A stretch of DNA of 64,000 nt from contig JARRQJ010000003.1 in the NCBI GenBank assembly GCA_037381915.1, forward strand, positions 62,001 to 126,000. Reading direction: 5' to 3'. A program made the position numbers and the translations under genes. This stretch comes from JARRQJ01 sp037381915. Lineage in GTDB: Bacteria; Pseudomonadota; Gammaproteobacteria; DRLM01. Of this stretch, positions 35,935 to 45,524 are shown one piece after another. Positions within the stretch are counted from its first letter, which is position 1, and every line of letters begins with the position of its first letter. The notes beneath the pieces are model-generated. The model did not search any database. It saw nothing but the letters and a program-made list of their open reading frames with translations, and had not been told where the DNA came from.

Positions 35935-37368
35935 TTAGTCATCCTTGTCCGGCATCTTCAGCGCCAGGAACATGGGGCCGGGACCGCGCTGCACCAGCAT
36001 CGGTACCGATTTGCCCTTGGGCAGCTCCTTCACCAATTTGCGAAACTGGCTGACATTCTTCACATCCTCATTATTGAGCATAAGAATGATATCGCCTTGG
36101 CGCAGGCCGGCCGCCCGCGCCGGACCGTTATGGACTTTATCCACATAGATCCCGCTATTCTTGTTGTCCAGGCTCTTGCGCTGATCGGGTGTCAGCTCCT
36201 TTACCACCGCGCCCAGACGGTTATCGCGGATCCCTTCGCTCCCGCCGCTACTGGCCTGCTTGATCTCGTCCTCGGGCGGCAGTTTGCCGATCCTGATCTT
36301 TACCGTCTTCGCCTTACCGTTACGCAGAATCTTCACCGTCGCCACTTGCCCCACCTGCATCTGCCCCACGATAGGCGGCAGAGAAGCGGAATTGTCGATC
36401 TGCTTATTGTTGAAGGACAGGATCACATCGCCCACTTCGATGCCCGCCTTTTCCGCGGGGCTCCCGGGCAATACCTGCGCCACCAAGGCTCCGCCGGGCC
36501 GTTCCATGCCGAAGGACTCGGCCAGATCCTGGGTAACGTCTTGAATCAACACGCCTAACCAACCGCGGGTAACGCTGCCCTTGGTCTTTAGCTGATTGAC
36601 GACGTCCATCGCCAAATTGATGGGTATAGTGAACGACAGGCCCATGAAACCGCCGGTACGGCTGTAGATCTGCGAATTGATGCCCACCACCTTGCCGTCC
36701 ATGTTGAACAGCGGACCGCCGGAATTTCCGGGATTGATCGCCACATCGGTTTGAATGAACGGGACGTAATTTTCATTGGGCAGACTTCGTCCCAGGGCGC
36801 TGACGATGCCGGCCGTCACCGAATGATCGAAATCAAAGGGAGAACCGATGGCCAGCACCCACTCTCCCACCTTCAATTTTGACGAGTCGCCGATCTCGAC
36901 CGTCGGCAGGTTCTTGGCATCGATCTTGAGCACGGCCACATCGCTGCGTTCATCCGCACCCACCACTTTCGCCTTGAATTCCTGGCGATCGTTAAGGCGT
37001 ACGATGATCTTGTCCGCGTCCTTGATCACGTGATCATTGGTGAGAACATAGCCGTCGGAGGAGATGATGAATCCCGAACCCAGGGACTGTGTACTGAACT
37101 CGTCTTCATCCCCGCCATCGCCCGGGTCACCGAAGAAGCGCCGAAAGAAATCATCGGGCGGGGGCGAACCGTTCGGTCCTTGCGGCATGCCCTGAGGAAA
37201 ACGTGGATGCCCTTTTACGGTTTGGGAGGTGCTGATATTCACCACCGCCGGGCTGGTCTTGGTCACGATATTGGTGAAATCGGGCAACTCCCGCGCCTGA
37301 ACCTGATAGAAGGCGAACATTGCCGATACGGCGACAAACCATGTGGAGAACGCTTTACGATTTATCAT
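35935..37368 (-). CDS. mucD: Periplasmic serine protease MucD/DegP
   Basis: A 477-residue HtrA protease. A Sec signal ends near residue 26 (FYQVQA). The trypsin-like domain has the triad H113 (TNDHVIKDAD), D143 (RSDVAVLKID) and S216 (NPGNSGGPLF). Two PDZ domains follow, starting near 275 and 385. It degrades or refolds misfolded periplasmic proteins. Placement as the last gene of the rpoE operon is the Pseudomonas algU-mucABCD arrangement, so it should rise with envelope stress. Confidence 0.95.
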   Translation of the reverse strand: MINRKAFSTWFVAVSAMFAFYQVQARELPDFTNIVTKTSPAVVNISTSQTVKGHPRFPQGMPQGPNGSPPPDDFFRRFFGDPGDGGDEDEFSTQSLGSGFIISSDGYVLTNDHVIKDADKIIVRLNDRQEFKAKVVGADERSDVAVLKIDAKNLPTVEIGDSSKLKVGEWVLAIGSPFDFDHSVTAGIVSALGRSLPNENYVPFIQTDVAINPGNSGGPLFNMDGKVVGINSQIYSRTGGFMGLSFTIPINLAMDVVNQLKTKGSVTRGWLGVLIQDVTQDLAESFGMERPGGALVAQVLPGSPAEKAGIEVGDVILSFNNKQIDNSASLPPIVGQMQVGQVATVKILRNGKAKTVKIRIGKLPPEDEIKQASSGGSEGIRDNRLGAVVKELTPDQRKSLDNKNSGIYVDKVHNGPARAAGLRQGDIILMLNNEDVKNVSQFRKLVKELPKGKSVPMLVQRGPGPMFLALKMPDKDD

Positions 37369-37436
37369 CTGTATTCCATTTCATATAGTACAAAAATGCC
37401 TGCAAAGATCGGGTGATACTCCACTAGCTCCGGGTT

Positions 37437-37910
37437 TCATCCACAACCAGGGACATAGTCGGCGGCCCTGTGCAGGATCAAGGGCTGATAGCGGCGATCA
37501 TCACGAATGCGCCGGCTGTGGCGCTTGAGCCATATTAGACCGACGACCAAACCCACCGCCCCTCCCAGGACGCCCGCTAGATCCAACGCGGCGGATCCCA
37601 GCCGCGGCGACATCACGGTCTCGCCCAACAAGGCGAAACCCAGCATAAACAGGATAGGCATCATATAAGCGGCAAATGAACCGCGCACCAAGGCCCGTTC
37701 ATCTATCCCTATCACCACGCAGTCGCCAATGGACACGTTCCCGTTACGCGTGACTTTCAATTGCGGGGAATCAAACCCAAATGCCTTGGCAAACAAACCC
37801 GCCCCGCAACCCTCGCTTCTTGCGCAGGCGCCGCAGGCACTCTGTCGTCGCGTTTCCACCCATGCGGAATCGCCCTCAAGCGCCACCACCGTCGCGATCT
37901 GCTCTATCAT
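37437..37910 (-). CDS. rseC: RseC/MucC family membrane protein
   Basis: A 157-residue inner-membrane protein. The N-terminal part has the Cys cluster SACGACARSEGCGAG (residues about 24-38), typical of RseC, and two hydrophobic segments lie at about 83-105 and 110-130. RseC has a mild positive effect on sigma-E and a proposed part in reducing SoxR. It begins one base after the rseB stop codon. Confidence 0.9.
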   Translation of the reverse strand: MIEQIATVVALEGDSAWVETRRQSACGACARSEGCGAGLFAKAFGFDSPQLKVTRNGNVSIGDCVVIGIDERALVRGSFAAYMMPILFMLGFALLGETVMSPRLGSAALDLAGVLGGAVGLVVGLIWLKRHSRRIRDDRRYQPLILHRAADYVPGCG

Positions 37911-38969
37911 CTAGTGTCCGGCCGTCGAGAGTCTTAAGGACTTGCCGATCAATCTGACCGTCGCCAAGGGTACCTCCCCTACCACGGTCAACTGATGATT
38001 ATTGACTACGGCACCGTAGGCATTCACCGCCCCCACGTGGGAGACCCCGTTAAATGGTCTGGCGTGCCGCCCCAGTTGTTCGACGAACACCGATACCGTC
38101 GCCATGCCGTCGGTGAGCACCAACTGTTCGACCGGGCCGCGCTTGGCGCGCTTGTGTTGATAACGCTCCACCAATGAGAAGCCGCTCGGCATGTTCATAA
38201 TCCTCCAACGCACATCGGCCACAGGCATGGTATTGGGCTTGCTCATTTTTAAGGCCTTGCGCATTTTATCGCTCATAGTCACGGCCTGAACCATCTTCGG
38301 CGTGGGTTTGTCCACGACATTGAGCGAGGTGAACATGAATTGTTCGACCGCGTTGCCGCGCCCGTTGACCAGATCGGACTGCAACAGCAATCCCGTCTTT
38401 TCGTCCACCCATATGCGGTATCCGTAGCGGTAATTGTCTTTGGGTTCGATAACGACCATCTGGGCGCTACGCCCCGCGATCCGATCCTTGTCGCCCATGA
38501 GCAGATGATAGTTCTTTTCCAAATCCTGCATGCCGCCCGCGAGCTGCGCCGGAAAATTTCTTGTCAGGCTTCCCTTGTTGATGGTGATACGCCTTTGACC
38601 CGGCGTGAGGCATACCACCCCTTCTTTGCTTCTGAAGAACTCGCGCGGTACGCCGCTCACGGAACTCAGACGTTCCCGTTCACCCATCCCATCCACGACG
38701 TGCACAAGATGCATGGTCACCAGCTGATCATCGCGGCGAAAGATAAATGTGCCTTCATAACTGACTGCCTTCGCCGATGATGAGATCTTGTCCAACCATA
38801 CCTTCGCCTCTTTCGCCGATTCATCAGCAGCGGCCGCCCTCGCCTGCTCGGCGAACAGCCCGAGTACCGTCAGCAACCCAAAGGTACAGACCCACAGCGC
38901 CATGCGATAGCTGTGCGCGGCGTTGACTGACCGATTTGGTAAAGTATTAGTGCCCGCGATATCTGACAT
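37911..38969 (-). CDS. rseB: Sigma-E regulatory protein RseB/MucB
   Basis: A 352-residue periplasmic protein with a signal sequence (MALWVCTFGLLTVLGLF, then AEQARA). The large LolA-like domain has VSYEGTFIFRRDDQLVTMHL, and a smaller C-terminal domain follows. RseB shields RseA from proteolysis and senses envelope lipids. The first ATG is 38969; an internal ATG at 38903 would give a more standard signal peptide, and neither has a clear ribosome binding site. It is 90 bp downstream of rseA. Confidence 0.93.
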   Translation of the reverse strand: MSDIAGTNTLPNRSVNAAHSYRMALWVCTFGLLTVLGLFAEQARAAAADESAKEAKVWLDKISSSAKAVSYEGTFIFRRDDQLVTMHLVHVVDGMGERERLSSVSGVPREFFRSKEGVVCLTPGQRRITINKGSLTRNFPAQLAGGMQDLEKNYHLLMGDKDRIAGRSAQMVVIEPKDNYRYGYRIWVDEKTGLLLQSDLVNGRGNAVEQFMFTSLNVVDKPTPKMVQAVTMSDKMRKALKMSKPNTMPVADVRWRIMNMPSGFSLVERYQHKRAKRGPVEQLVLTDGMATVSVFVEQLGRHARPFNGVSHVGAVNAYGAVVNNHQLTVVGEVPLATVRLIGKSLRLSTAGH

Positions 38970-39059
38970 CAGGGTATCAAATCGTCTGCGTGTACCGCGG
39001 CGGCGGCAAGTTGGGGCTGATCTCTATTTAGCATAATGATGCTCAGCCGGATTCAGGAT

Positions 39060-39689
39060 TTAATGGCCGTCACTGGGCAAGGTACCCGCTTGAATGGGTT
39101 CGGAACGCTCATACCCCACAATCCTCACTTGAGGAAGCACGCTATTGTGTATCCCGTCTACTGCGGAATATTGATCGTGATTGATCAGGTAATCGTTGAG
39201 TTTGGACGCCAGCTCGGGTTGCTCAACGTCCCATTGTCTACCGTGCACATTGGTGTAGGAAACCGTCGTCGGCGGAGCACTGACCGTGGTAATCGCGTTC
39301 GGCACCGACGCGGAGTTCGAAGCCAAGGCCGGCACTTGCTCGGTACCCGTTTGGGTATTCCAGCCTAGACCGATAAAGACCACCGCCGCCACCGATGCGG
39401 CAAGGGCGAAACCGATGGTGGGTCTGAGATAAGCGGGGGTATTGAAGCTGCGGCGCGGCGGCGTGGAAAGCAGGGGCTCGGATTCTAAGGCCAGGGATAT
39501 TCGATCTACAAAATCTTCGGGAAGTCTATCGGGGAGGTTGTTCTTCAAGGCGTCGCTGATGAGGTGATAATGTCTCCAACACAATTGGCTGGTCGCATCG
39601 TGCTTGAGCCCGTCCACCAGGCTGTCGACCTCCTCATGCGTAATTTCACCATCCACTAAAGCCGAGATATTTTCAAGATTATTTGCCAT
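39060..39689 (-). CDS. rseA: Anti-sigma-E factor RseA/MucA
   Basis: A 209-residue anti-sigma factor. The cytoplasmic N-terminal part (ISALVDGEITHEEVDSLVDG, then CWRHYHLISDAL) binds the sigma factor. One membrane helix lies near 97-118 (IGFALAASVAAVVFIGLG), and the periplasmic tail binds RseB and is cut by DegS and RseP. ATG 39689 has GGGGAAGG upstream. It follows rpoE by 39 bp. Confidence 0.93.
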   Translation of the reverse strand: MANNLENISALVDGEITHEEVDSLVDGLKHDATSQLCWRHYHLISDALKNNLPDRLPEDFVDRISLALESEPLLSTPPRRSFNTPAYLRPTIGFALAASVAAVVFIGLGWNTQTGTEQVPALASNSASVPNAITTVSAPPTTVSYTNVHGRQWDVEQPELASKLNDYLINHDQYSAVDGIHNSVLPQVRIVGYERSEPIQAGTLPSDGH

Positions 39690-39728
39690 ATACCTTCCCC
39701 GCAAAAAGTGCCCAAATACTTAAATCAA

Positions 39729-40304
39729 TCATGCCAGCAGCGGCTTGAGTTTATTATGTATAGCTTCACGCGCCCTGAAGATACGGGATCGCACGGTGCC
39801 GATCGGACATCCCATGGCGTCCGCAATTTCTTCATAACTTAAGCCTTCGAGTTCCCGAAGCGTAATCGCCGTACGCAAGTCCTCCGGCAATTGTTCAATG
39901 ACCTCGAATACCGTCCTTTCAATCTCGTCTTTCAACAGCAGGCGCTCGGGAGTAGCATTATCTCTCAACTCCGATGCCCCTTCATATTGCTCGGCAACCT
40001 CGATTTCCACGTCCGAGTCGGGCAGACGGCGGCCTTGGGCAACGAGGTAATTCTTGGCGGTATTGATGGCGATTCGATACAACCAAGTGTAAAAAGCGCT
40101 CTCCCCGCGAAACCTGGGAAGGGCCCGGTATGCCTTGATAAAGGCATCCTGCGCTACGTCCAATACCTCTGCCTGATCGCGGATATAGCGCGAAATAAGT
40201 TTGACAATCTTGTGCTGATATTTGGCTACCAGAATGTCAAAAGCCTTTTTATCACCTCTCTGAACGCGCTCAACTAAGAGCTGGTCGACGTTTTGCTCGC
40301 CCAT
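39729..40304 (-). CDS. rpoE: RNA polymerase sigma-E factor RpoE/AlgU
   Basis: A 191-residue ECF sigma factor. Region 2 has YQHKIVKLISRYIRDQAE and FIKAYRALPRFRGESAFYTW. Region 4 has LRTAITLRELEGLSYEEIA followed by GCPIGTVRSRIFRAR. It directs the envelope-stress regulon and is held by RseA. It heads rpoE-rseA-rseB-rseC-mucD and is divergent from nadB, as in many Gammaproteobacteria. A sigma-E-like promoter lies upstream. Confidence 0.97.
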   Translation of the reverse strand: MGEQNVDQLLVERVQRGDKKAFDILVAKYQHKIVKLISRYIRDQAEVLDVAQDAFIKAYRALPRFRGESAFYTWLYRIAINTAKNYLVAQGRRLPDSDVEIEVAEQYEGASELRDNATPERLLLKDEIERTVFEVIEQLPEDLRTAITLRELEGLSYEEIADAMGCPIGTVRSRIFRAREAIHNKLKPLLA

Positions 40305-40354
40305 TTCGGGCCTGCCCCTTCTTCACTGAGGAGTAAATCCCTTTACTCGGAAAC

Positions 40355-40382
40355 AATAGACAATGTCGGATAATATTAGTTC
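40355..40382 (-). promoter_or_regulatory. Candidate autoregulatory sigma-E promoter of rpoE
   Basis: On minus, GAACTA (40377-40382) is followed after exactly 16 bases by TCTATT (40355-40360). The sigma-E consensus is GAACTT-N16-TCTRA. A second GAACTAATA begins 11 bases further upstream. It is 50 bases before the rpoE start codon. The rest of the rpoE-nadB gap (40305-40632) is AT-rich around 40370-40440 and holds no gene. Confidence 0.5.
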
Positions 40383-40632
40383 TCTATTAGTTCCCTAATA
40401 GTTAGCATTACCCAGCACCAATATTAGTAATTTCTAATTTACCGCCCCGGTGCGGAAAGATTTTTTCCGCCAAGACCCAGGCGTCAAACCCTCGCTGCGG
40501 GCGAATGGCTCTGCAGTAGCTGGACGGGTATAACTTCCAGCTATATGCTGCATACATCAGCTAAGCCGGCTTGGCCGAACTATAAAGTATCCATTATGAC
40601 TATAAAAGACCTCTGAGCCAACACGCATTTTT

Positions 40633-42228
40633 ATGGAACAGGATTATTATGATCTCCTGCTGATCGGGGGAGGAGCGGCTGGCCTTAGCCTAGCCTTACA
40701 TCTCGCCCCCCATATCCGGATAGCCCTCATCACCAAAGGCCCGCTACCGGAAGGGGCCACCTATTACGCCCAGGGAGGGATCTCCGCGGTTTGGGACCAG
40801 GCCGACTCGCTGGAGTCTCATATCGAGGACACCCTCAACGCCGGTGCCGGCCTGTGCGACGAGGCCGTCGTCCGCTTTACCGTAGAACACGCCCGGGAGG
40901 CCATCCAATGGCTGGCAAGCCAGGGTGTCCCCTTTACCGTGGAGACTCGTCCGGACGGCAGTATCGATTACCACCTGACCCGGGAGGGCGGGCATAGCCA
41001 CCGGCGTGTACTCCACGCCGCCGATACCACCGGCCGCGCCATCGAGTCCACCTTGGAGTCGCAGGTTCGCCGCCATCCCAATATTGAATTGATGGAGCAC
41101 CATATTGCCATTGACCTGATTACCGGCAAAAAGTTGGGGCGGGCGCCCAACCGCTGCTGGGGGGCCTATGTCCTCGACCGTTCCACCGCGCGTGTTAAAA
41201 CCCTGCGCGCCAAGTGCGTCGTGTTGGCCACCGGCGGCGCCGGGAAGGTGTACATCTACTCGAGTAATCCCGACGTATGCACCGGCGACGGCATCGCCAT
41301 GGCCTGGCGCGCGGGTTGCCGGGTGGCCAACATGGAATTCATCCAGTTTCACCCCACCTGCCTTTACCACCCCAAGGCCAAATTCTTTCTCATTTCCGAG
41401 GCGGTACGCGGTGAAGGCGGTCGCATCCTGCTGCCGGACGGCACACCTTTCCTCGACAAGTTCGACCCGCGCGCCGAGCTGGCGCCGCGCGACGTGGTCG
41501 CGCGTGCCATCGATCATGAAATGAAGCGCCTGGGGGCCGAATATGTCTACCTGGATATCAGCCACAAACCGGCTGACTTCATCACCAGCCGCTTCCCGAC
41601 TATTTATAAGCGCTGTCTGGAATTCGGTTTCGATATGACCAAGGAACCTCTCCCGGTGGTGCCGGCGACCCACTATACTTGCGGCGGAGTGATGATCGAT
41701 CTACACGGCCGCACCGATCTGCCGGGGCTGTACGCAATAGGTGAAACCGCCCATACCGGGCTGCATGGAGCCAACCGCATGGCGAGCAATTCTCTGCTGG
41801 AATGCCTAGTGTTCGGCCAAGCGGCGGCGGAACACGTCAAGACCAGCCTGACGGATATTCCCCCTCCGCCTGCCATCCCGGAATGGGACGAGAGCCGGGT
41901 CACCGATTCCGACGAGGAGGTCGTGGTGGCGCATAACTGGGAGGAACTGCGGCGCTTCATGTGGGATTACGTCGGGATCGTGCGCAGCGACAAACGCCTC
42001 CAACGCGCCAAACACCGCATCGATCTCCTGCTCCAGGAAATCGACGACTATTACGGCCACTTCCGCGTCACCAATGATTTGATCGAGCTGCGCAACCTGG
42101 CCCTGGTGGCGGACCTCATCATTCGCTCCGCCATGCTGCGCAAGGAAAGCCGCGGTTTGCACTACACCCTTGACTATCCCACCCCGGACGACAGCAAGCC
42201 GCCGCAAAATACCATGTTGAGCCCCTAA
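40633..42228 (+). CDS. nadB: L-aspartate oxidase NadB
   Basis: A 531-residue FAD enzyme that oxidises aspartate to iminoaspartate, the first step of NAD synthesis. The dinucleotide motif is LLIGGGAAGLSLALHL. HSHRRVLHAADTTGRAIE, EFIQFHPTCLY and HGANRMASNSLLECLVFG are the substrate and flavin blocks shared with succinate dehydrogenase flavoproteins. The capping and helical C-terminal domains are complete. It is transcribed away from rpoE. Confidence 0.96.
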   Translation: MEQDYYDLLLIGGGAAGLSLALHLAPHIRIALITKGPLPEGATYYAQGGISAVWDQADSLESHIEDTLNAGAGLCDEAVVRFTVEHAREAIQWLASQGVPFTVETRPDGSIDYHLTREGGHSHRRVLHAADTTGRAIESTLESQVRRHPNIELMEHHIAIDLITGKKLGRAPNRCWGAYVLDRSTARVKTLRAKCVVLATGGAGKVYIYSSNPDVCTGDGIAMAWRAGCRVANMEFIQFHPTCLYHPKAKFFLISEAVRGEGGRILLPDGTPFLDKFDPRAELAPRDVVARAIDHEMKRLGAEYVYLDISHKPADFITSRFPTIYKRCLEFGFDMTKEPLPVVPATHYTCGGVMIDLHGRTDLPGLYAIGETAHTGLHGANRMASNSLLECLVFGQAAAEHVKTSLTDIPPPPAIPEWDESRVTDSDEEVVVAHNWEELRRFMWDYVGIVRSDKRLQRAKHRIDLLLQEIDDYYGHFRVTNDLIELRNLALVADLIIRSAMLRKESRGLHYTLDYPTPDDSKPPQNTMLSP

Positions 42229-42289
42229 CACGGGCGGTACGAACACGCCGAGCCGATGCCTGCACAGCGCGCAGCCGGCTCCCCCGCAG

Positions 42290-42736
42290 TCAAGCCTCTC
42301 CCTGCAGCTGCCGCAACTTCATCCGCAAGCGGCGATGACTGTCGGAGTCCAGACTATCCCAAGGCAGGACCGCCGAGTACCGATGCTTATCCTCCGCGAT
42401 AAATCGCAGAACCACCAACATGGGATGGATATAAGCATTGGGCAGCAAATCCACCCTGCGACTCACATGATCGCCGCCGCAGAGCTCCCAGCTGTTTCTC
42501 CCGTCCCACACCAGCCGTTTCACCGCAAGCGGTGATGACAAGCGCGCATAGCGCCGCCAGCTGACCAACCAGTGGGCCGATACCGCAACGGCGACGGGCA
42601 ATTTAATCCACCATGTCACGGGCAACGGCGGCAACACCAGCAAGGCCAGACCATGCACAATCATCAAGACGATTGATAGGCAGCGGGAAGGCCGGCACTC
42701 AAGCCGCAGTGGGGCTGCGTAGGCGGACGACCACAT
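42290..42736 (-). CDS. ygfX: YgfX/CptA-like inner-membrane protein
   Basis: A 148-residue protein with two adjacent membrane helices (about 20-58) and a cytoplasmic beta-rich part, LVWDGRNSWELCGG, ending in a basic tail. Its place directly after sdhE, overlapping it by 38 bp, is the enteric ygfY-ygfX arrangement. YgfX has been described as a toxin-like protein acting on FtsZ and MreB with SdhE as partner, but that activity is debated. Sequence identity to enteric YgfX looks low, so the call rests on layout and context. Confidence 0.65.
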   Translation of the reverse strand: MWSSAYAAPLRLECRPSRCLSIVLMIVHGLALLVLPPLPVTWWIKLPVAVAVSAHWLVSWRRYARLSSPLAVKRLVWDGRNSWELCGGDHVSRRVDLLPNAYIHPMLVVLRFIAEDKHRYSAVLPWDSLDSDSHRRLRMKLRQLQGEA

Positions 42737-42989
42737 TGGCCAGTTGCTGATCGGTGGGGGTCATGCGACCCATGACATATTCAAATAACAGGGAATCGGG
42801 ATAATTCAACAAGGTTTCGAAGGCGCGCCGCTCCTCGGGCGTCGCCTGCTGATATTGATGGTCCAAAAAGGCTTGCAGCACCAGGTCCAGTTCCAACATC
42901 CCGCGCCGGCATTGCCAGTATAGCCGGGCGCGGTGGGTAGCATCATTCTGACCGCCGTTGGTTCGAGCGCCGCCGAATCTCGCCGTCAT
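42699..42989 (-). CDS. sdhE: FAD assembly factor SdhE
   Basis: A 96-residue SdhE/CptB. The core ARLYWQCRRGMLELDLVL holds the RGxxE motif needed to help attach FAD covalently to SdhA. ERRAFETLLNYPDSLLFEYV completes the small helical bundle. I start at ATG 42989, which has GAGGAG nine bases upstream; ATG 43013, four bases after the sdhB stop, would add eight residues. The gene sits immediately behind the sdh operon it serves. Confidence 0.85.
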   Translation of the reverse strand: MTARFGGARTNGGQNDATHRARLYWQCRRGMLELDLVLQAFLDHQYQQATPEERRAFETLLNYPDSLLFEYVMGRMTPTDQQLANVVVRLRSPTAA

Positions 42990-43016
42990 CCGCCATTTCT
43001 CCTCGTCTGGCATTAT

Positions 43017-43712
43017 TTATATCAGATGCTTCAACATCAGCTCCTTTATGCTGCCAATCGCCTTGGTGGGATTCAAGCCCTTGGGACATACATCAACACA
43101 ATTCATGATGGTATGGCAACGAAACAGCCGATAGGGTCCTTCCAGTTCGGCGAGCCGCTCCGCGGTGGCCTGATCACGGCTGTCCGCCAAGAATCGGTAC
43201 GACTGCAACAGGGCCGCCGGGCCGCGGAATTTATCCGGATTCCACCAGAATGACGGACAAGAGGTGGAACAACAGGCGCACAGGATACACTCGTAAAGCC
43301 CGTCCAGCTTATCGCGCTCCCCTGGACTCTGCCGGTATTCCATTTCCGGTTCGGGATCGTGAACCGTGAGCCACGGCTTTACGGACCGGTACTGGTGATA
43401 GAACTGGCTCAGGTCAACTACCAGATCACGGATGACCGGCATGCCCGGCAAGGGACGGATCGTCACCGGTTCCTTCAGACCGGCCAGCGGGGTGATGCAG
43501 GACAAGCCGTTACGACCGTTGATATTGAGCCCGTCCGAACCGCACACGCCTTCCCCGCAGGAATGGCGAAAGCTCAAGGTCTCGTCCTGCTGTTTGATCT
43601 TGAGCAGCGCGTCCAGCAACATCATGCCCGGCGCCACCTCGGCCAGCTCGAAGTCCTGCATCCTGGGCCCGTCATCGGTTTCAGGATTGTAACGATATAT
43701 AGAAAAGCGCAT
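43017..43712 (-). CDS. sdhB: Succinate dehydrogenase iron-sulfur subunit
   Basis: A 231-residue SdhB with ligands for all three clusters. [2Fe-2S] is in CGEGVCGSDGLNINGRNGLS plus the next Cys. [4Fe-4S] is in CILCACCSTSC, and [3Fe-4S] is shared by that region and CHTIMNCVDVCP. It passes electrons from SdhA to ubiquinone in the membrane. It is the last subunit gene of sdhCDAB. Confidence 0.97.
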   Translation of the reverse strand: MRFSIYRYNPETDDGPRMQDFELAEVAPGMMLLDALLKIKQQDETLSFRHSCGEGVCGSDGLNINGRNGLSCITPLAGLKEPVTIRPLPGMPVIRDLVVDLSQFYHQYRSVKPWLTVHDPEPEMEYRQSPGERDKLDGLYECILCACCSTSCPSFWWNPDKFRGPAALLQSYRFLADSRDQATAERLAELEGPYRLFRCHTIMNCVDVCPKGLNPTKAIGSIKELMLKHLI

Positions 43713-43754
43713 GCCTTCTCCACAAAGCTCGAAAGCCGACCACTATTGGCTTAA

Positions 43755-45524
43755 TCAGTACACCCGCACCTTCGGTGGAAACGGCTCTACTGTTAGCGGC
43801 TGAACCCGCACCGGTTTGTAGTCCAGACGACCACCTTCCTTGAAATAGAGGCTGTGCCTCATCCAGCGTTCGTCGTCACGTTCCGGATAATCGATCCGGC
43901 TGTGGGCGCCACGGCTCTCGGTGCGCGCCAAGGCCGAGGTGATAGTTGCCAGGGCGACATCCATGAGATTCTCCAGCTCCAGAGCCTCGATGCGGGCGGT
44001 GTTGAATATCTTGCTGTGGTCCTTGAGCCGCGCCTGCTGTAGGCGGTGCTCCAGTTCCTTGACTTTCGCCAGGCCTTCCCGCAGGACGTCCTCTTTGCGA
44101 AATACCCCGCAATAATGCTCCATGGCGCGTTGCAGGCCATCGCGCAGCTCGGCCACCGACTCACCTTCACCCCGCCGCTCCCAGCGCGCCAGGCGTTCCA
44201 GGGCATAATCGATCCCCCGGTCGAACATCGGCCGATGATAGCGCTGGCCACGGAGACCCTCGATGATGCGGTTACCCGCCGCGCGGCCGAATACCACAAT
44301 GTCCAGTAAGGAATTGCCGCCAAGACGGTTGGCACCGTGCACCGATACGCAGGCGCACTCGCCGACGGCGAACAGGCCGGGCACGGCCTCTTCACCGCCG
44401 CCACCGAGCGTGACCACCTCACCGTAGCGATTGGTGGGAATGCCCCCCATGGTGTAATGAGCGGTGGGAAATACCGGCACCGGCCGCTTGCTGGGATCGA
44501 TGTGCAAGAATGTACGGATACTGTCACGGATCCCCGGTAAACGTTTATTGATCACCTCCTCGCCGAGGTGATCTATCTTGAGCAGCACGTAATCGCCGTG
44601 CGGCCCGCAGCCGCGGCCCTCGCGGATTTCGGTGGCGATGGCACGACTCACTACGTCACGGCTGGCCAGATCCTTGACGTGGGGCGCGTAGCGTTCCATG
44701 AAGCGCTCGCCGTCCTTATTGATCAGGTAACCGCCTTCACCCCTTGCCCCTTCGGATATCAGCATTCCCTTGCCCGCAATCCCGGTGGGATGAAATTGGA
44801 AGAACTCCATATCCTCGAGAGGGATCCCGGCGCGCAATGCCATGCCCATGCCGTCACCGGTGTTGATACGGGCGTTGGTATTGGTGCGGAACAGGCGCCC
44901 CACTCCACCCGTGGCGAGCAGGGTGGTCTTGGCCTCGATCACAACGGGCTCGCCGGTCTCGATCTCCAGTACCACCGCGCCGAGGATATAGCCCTCTTCG
45001 TCCTTAATAAGGTCGACGGCGAAGTATTCATCGAAAAAGTGGGTCTTGGCGCGGATGTTCTGCTGGTAGAGGGAATGCAAAATGGCATGACCGGTTCGGT
45101 CCGCCGCCGCGCAGGTCCGCGCCGCCTGATCGCCGCCGAAATTCTGGCTTTGGCCGCCGAAAGGCCGTTGATAGATCTTGCCGCTGTCCAGGCGGGAAAA
45201 CGGCACCCCGGCATGTTCCAGTTCCACCACCAGCCGTGACGCCGCCCGGCACATGTACTCAATGGCATCCTGATCTCCCAGGTAATCGCTGCCCTTGACG
45301 GTATCGTACATGTGCCAATGCCAATTGTCGGGCAGGACATTACCCAGGGCGGCATTGATCCCACCTTGGGCCGCTACGGTATGAGAACGGGTGGGAAACA
45401 CCTTGGAGACCACCGCAACGGTGGCGTCCGCCTGGGACAACTGCAGGGCGGCCCGCAAGCCCCCGCCGCCCGCGCCGATCACTAGCGTGTCAAACCGCCG
45501 CCGTGGAATATCGTGCGCCGCCAT
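43755..45524 (-). CDS. sdhA: Succinate dehydrogenase flavoprotein subunit
   Basis: A 589-residue flavoprotein. The FAD motif is LVIGAGGGGLRAALQL, with the covalent-FAD histidine in SHTVAAQGGINAALGN. The active-site blocks QFHPTGIAGKG and HGANRLGGNSLLDIVVFGRA are present. It oxidises succinate to fumarate. ATG 45524 overlaps the sdhD stop by one base (TAATG); a longer frame to 45557 is not needed. Confidence 0.97.
   Translation of the reverse strand: MAAHDIPRRRFDTLVIGAGGGGLRAALQLSQADATVAVVSKVFPTRSHTVAAQGGINAALGNVLPDNWHWHMYDTVKGSDYLGDQDAIEYMCRAASRLVVELEHAGVPFSRLDSGKIYQRPFGGQSQNFGGDQAARTCAAADRTGHAILHSLYQQNIRAKTHFFDEYFAVDLIKDEEGYILGAVVLEIETGEPVVIEAKTTLLATGGVGRLFRTNTNARINTGDGMGMALRAGIPLEDMEFFQFHPTGIAGKGMLISEGARGEGGYLINKDGERFMERYAPHVKDLASRDVVSRAIATEIREGRGCGPHGDYVLLKIDHLGEEVINKRLPGIRDSIRTFLHIDPSKRPVPVFPTAHYTMGGIPTNRYGEVVTLGGGGEEAVPGLFAVGECACVSVHGANRLGGNSLLDIVVFGRAAGNRIIEGLRGQRYHRPMFDRGIDYALERLARWERRGEGESVAELRDGLQRAMEHYCGVFRKEDVLREGLAKVKELEHRLQQARLKDHSKIFNTARIEALELENLMDVALATITSALARTESRGAHSRIDYPERDDERWMRHSLYFKEGGRLDYKPVRVQPLTVEPFPPKVRVY

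Noticed and set aside
40571..40600. TTGGCC and TATGAC as a nadB promoter
   Set aside because: Both elements are weak and alternative pairs are equally good in this AT-rich stretch.
42699..42989. SdhE-YgfX as a toxin-antitoxin pair
   Set aside because: The pair has been called CptBA, but SdhE's FAD-attachment role and its place behind sdhCDAB explain it better.
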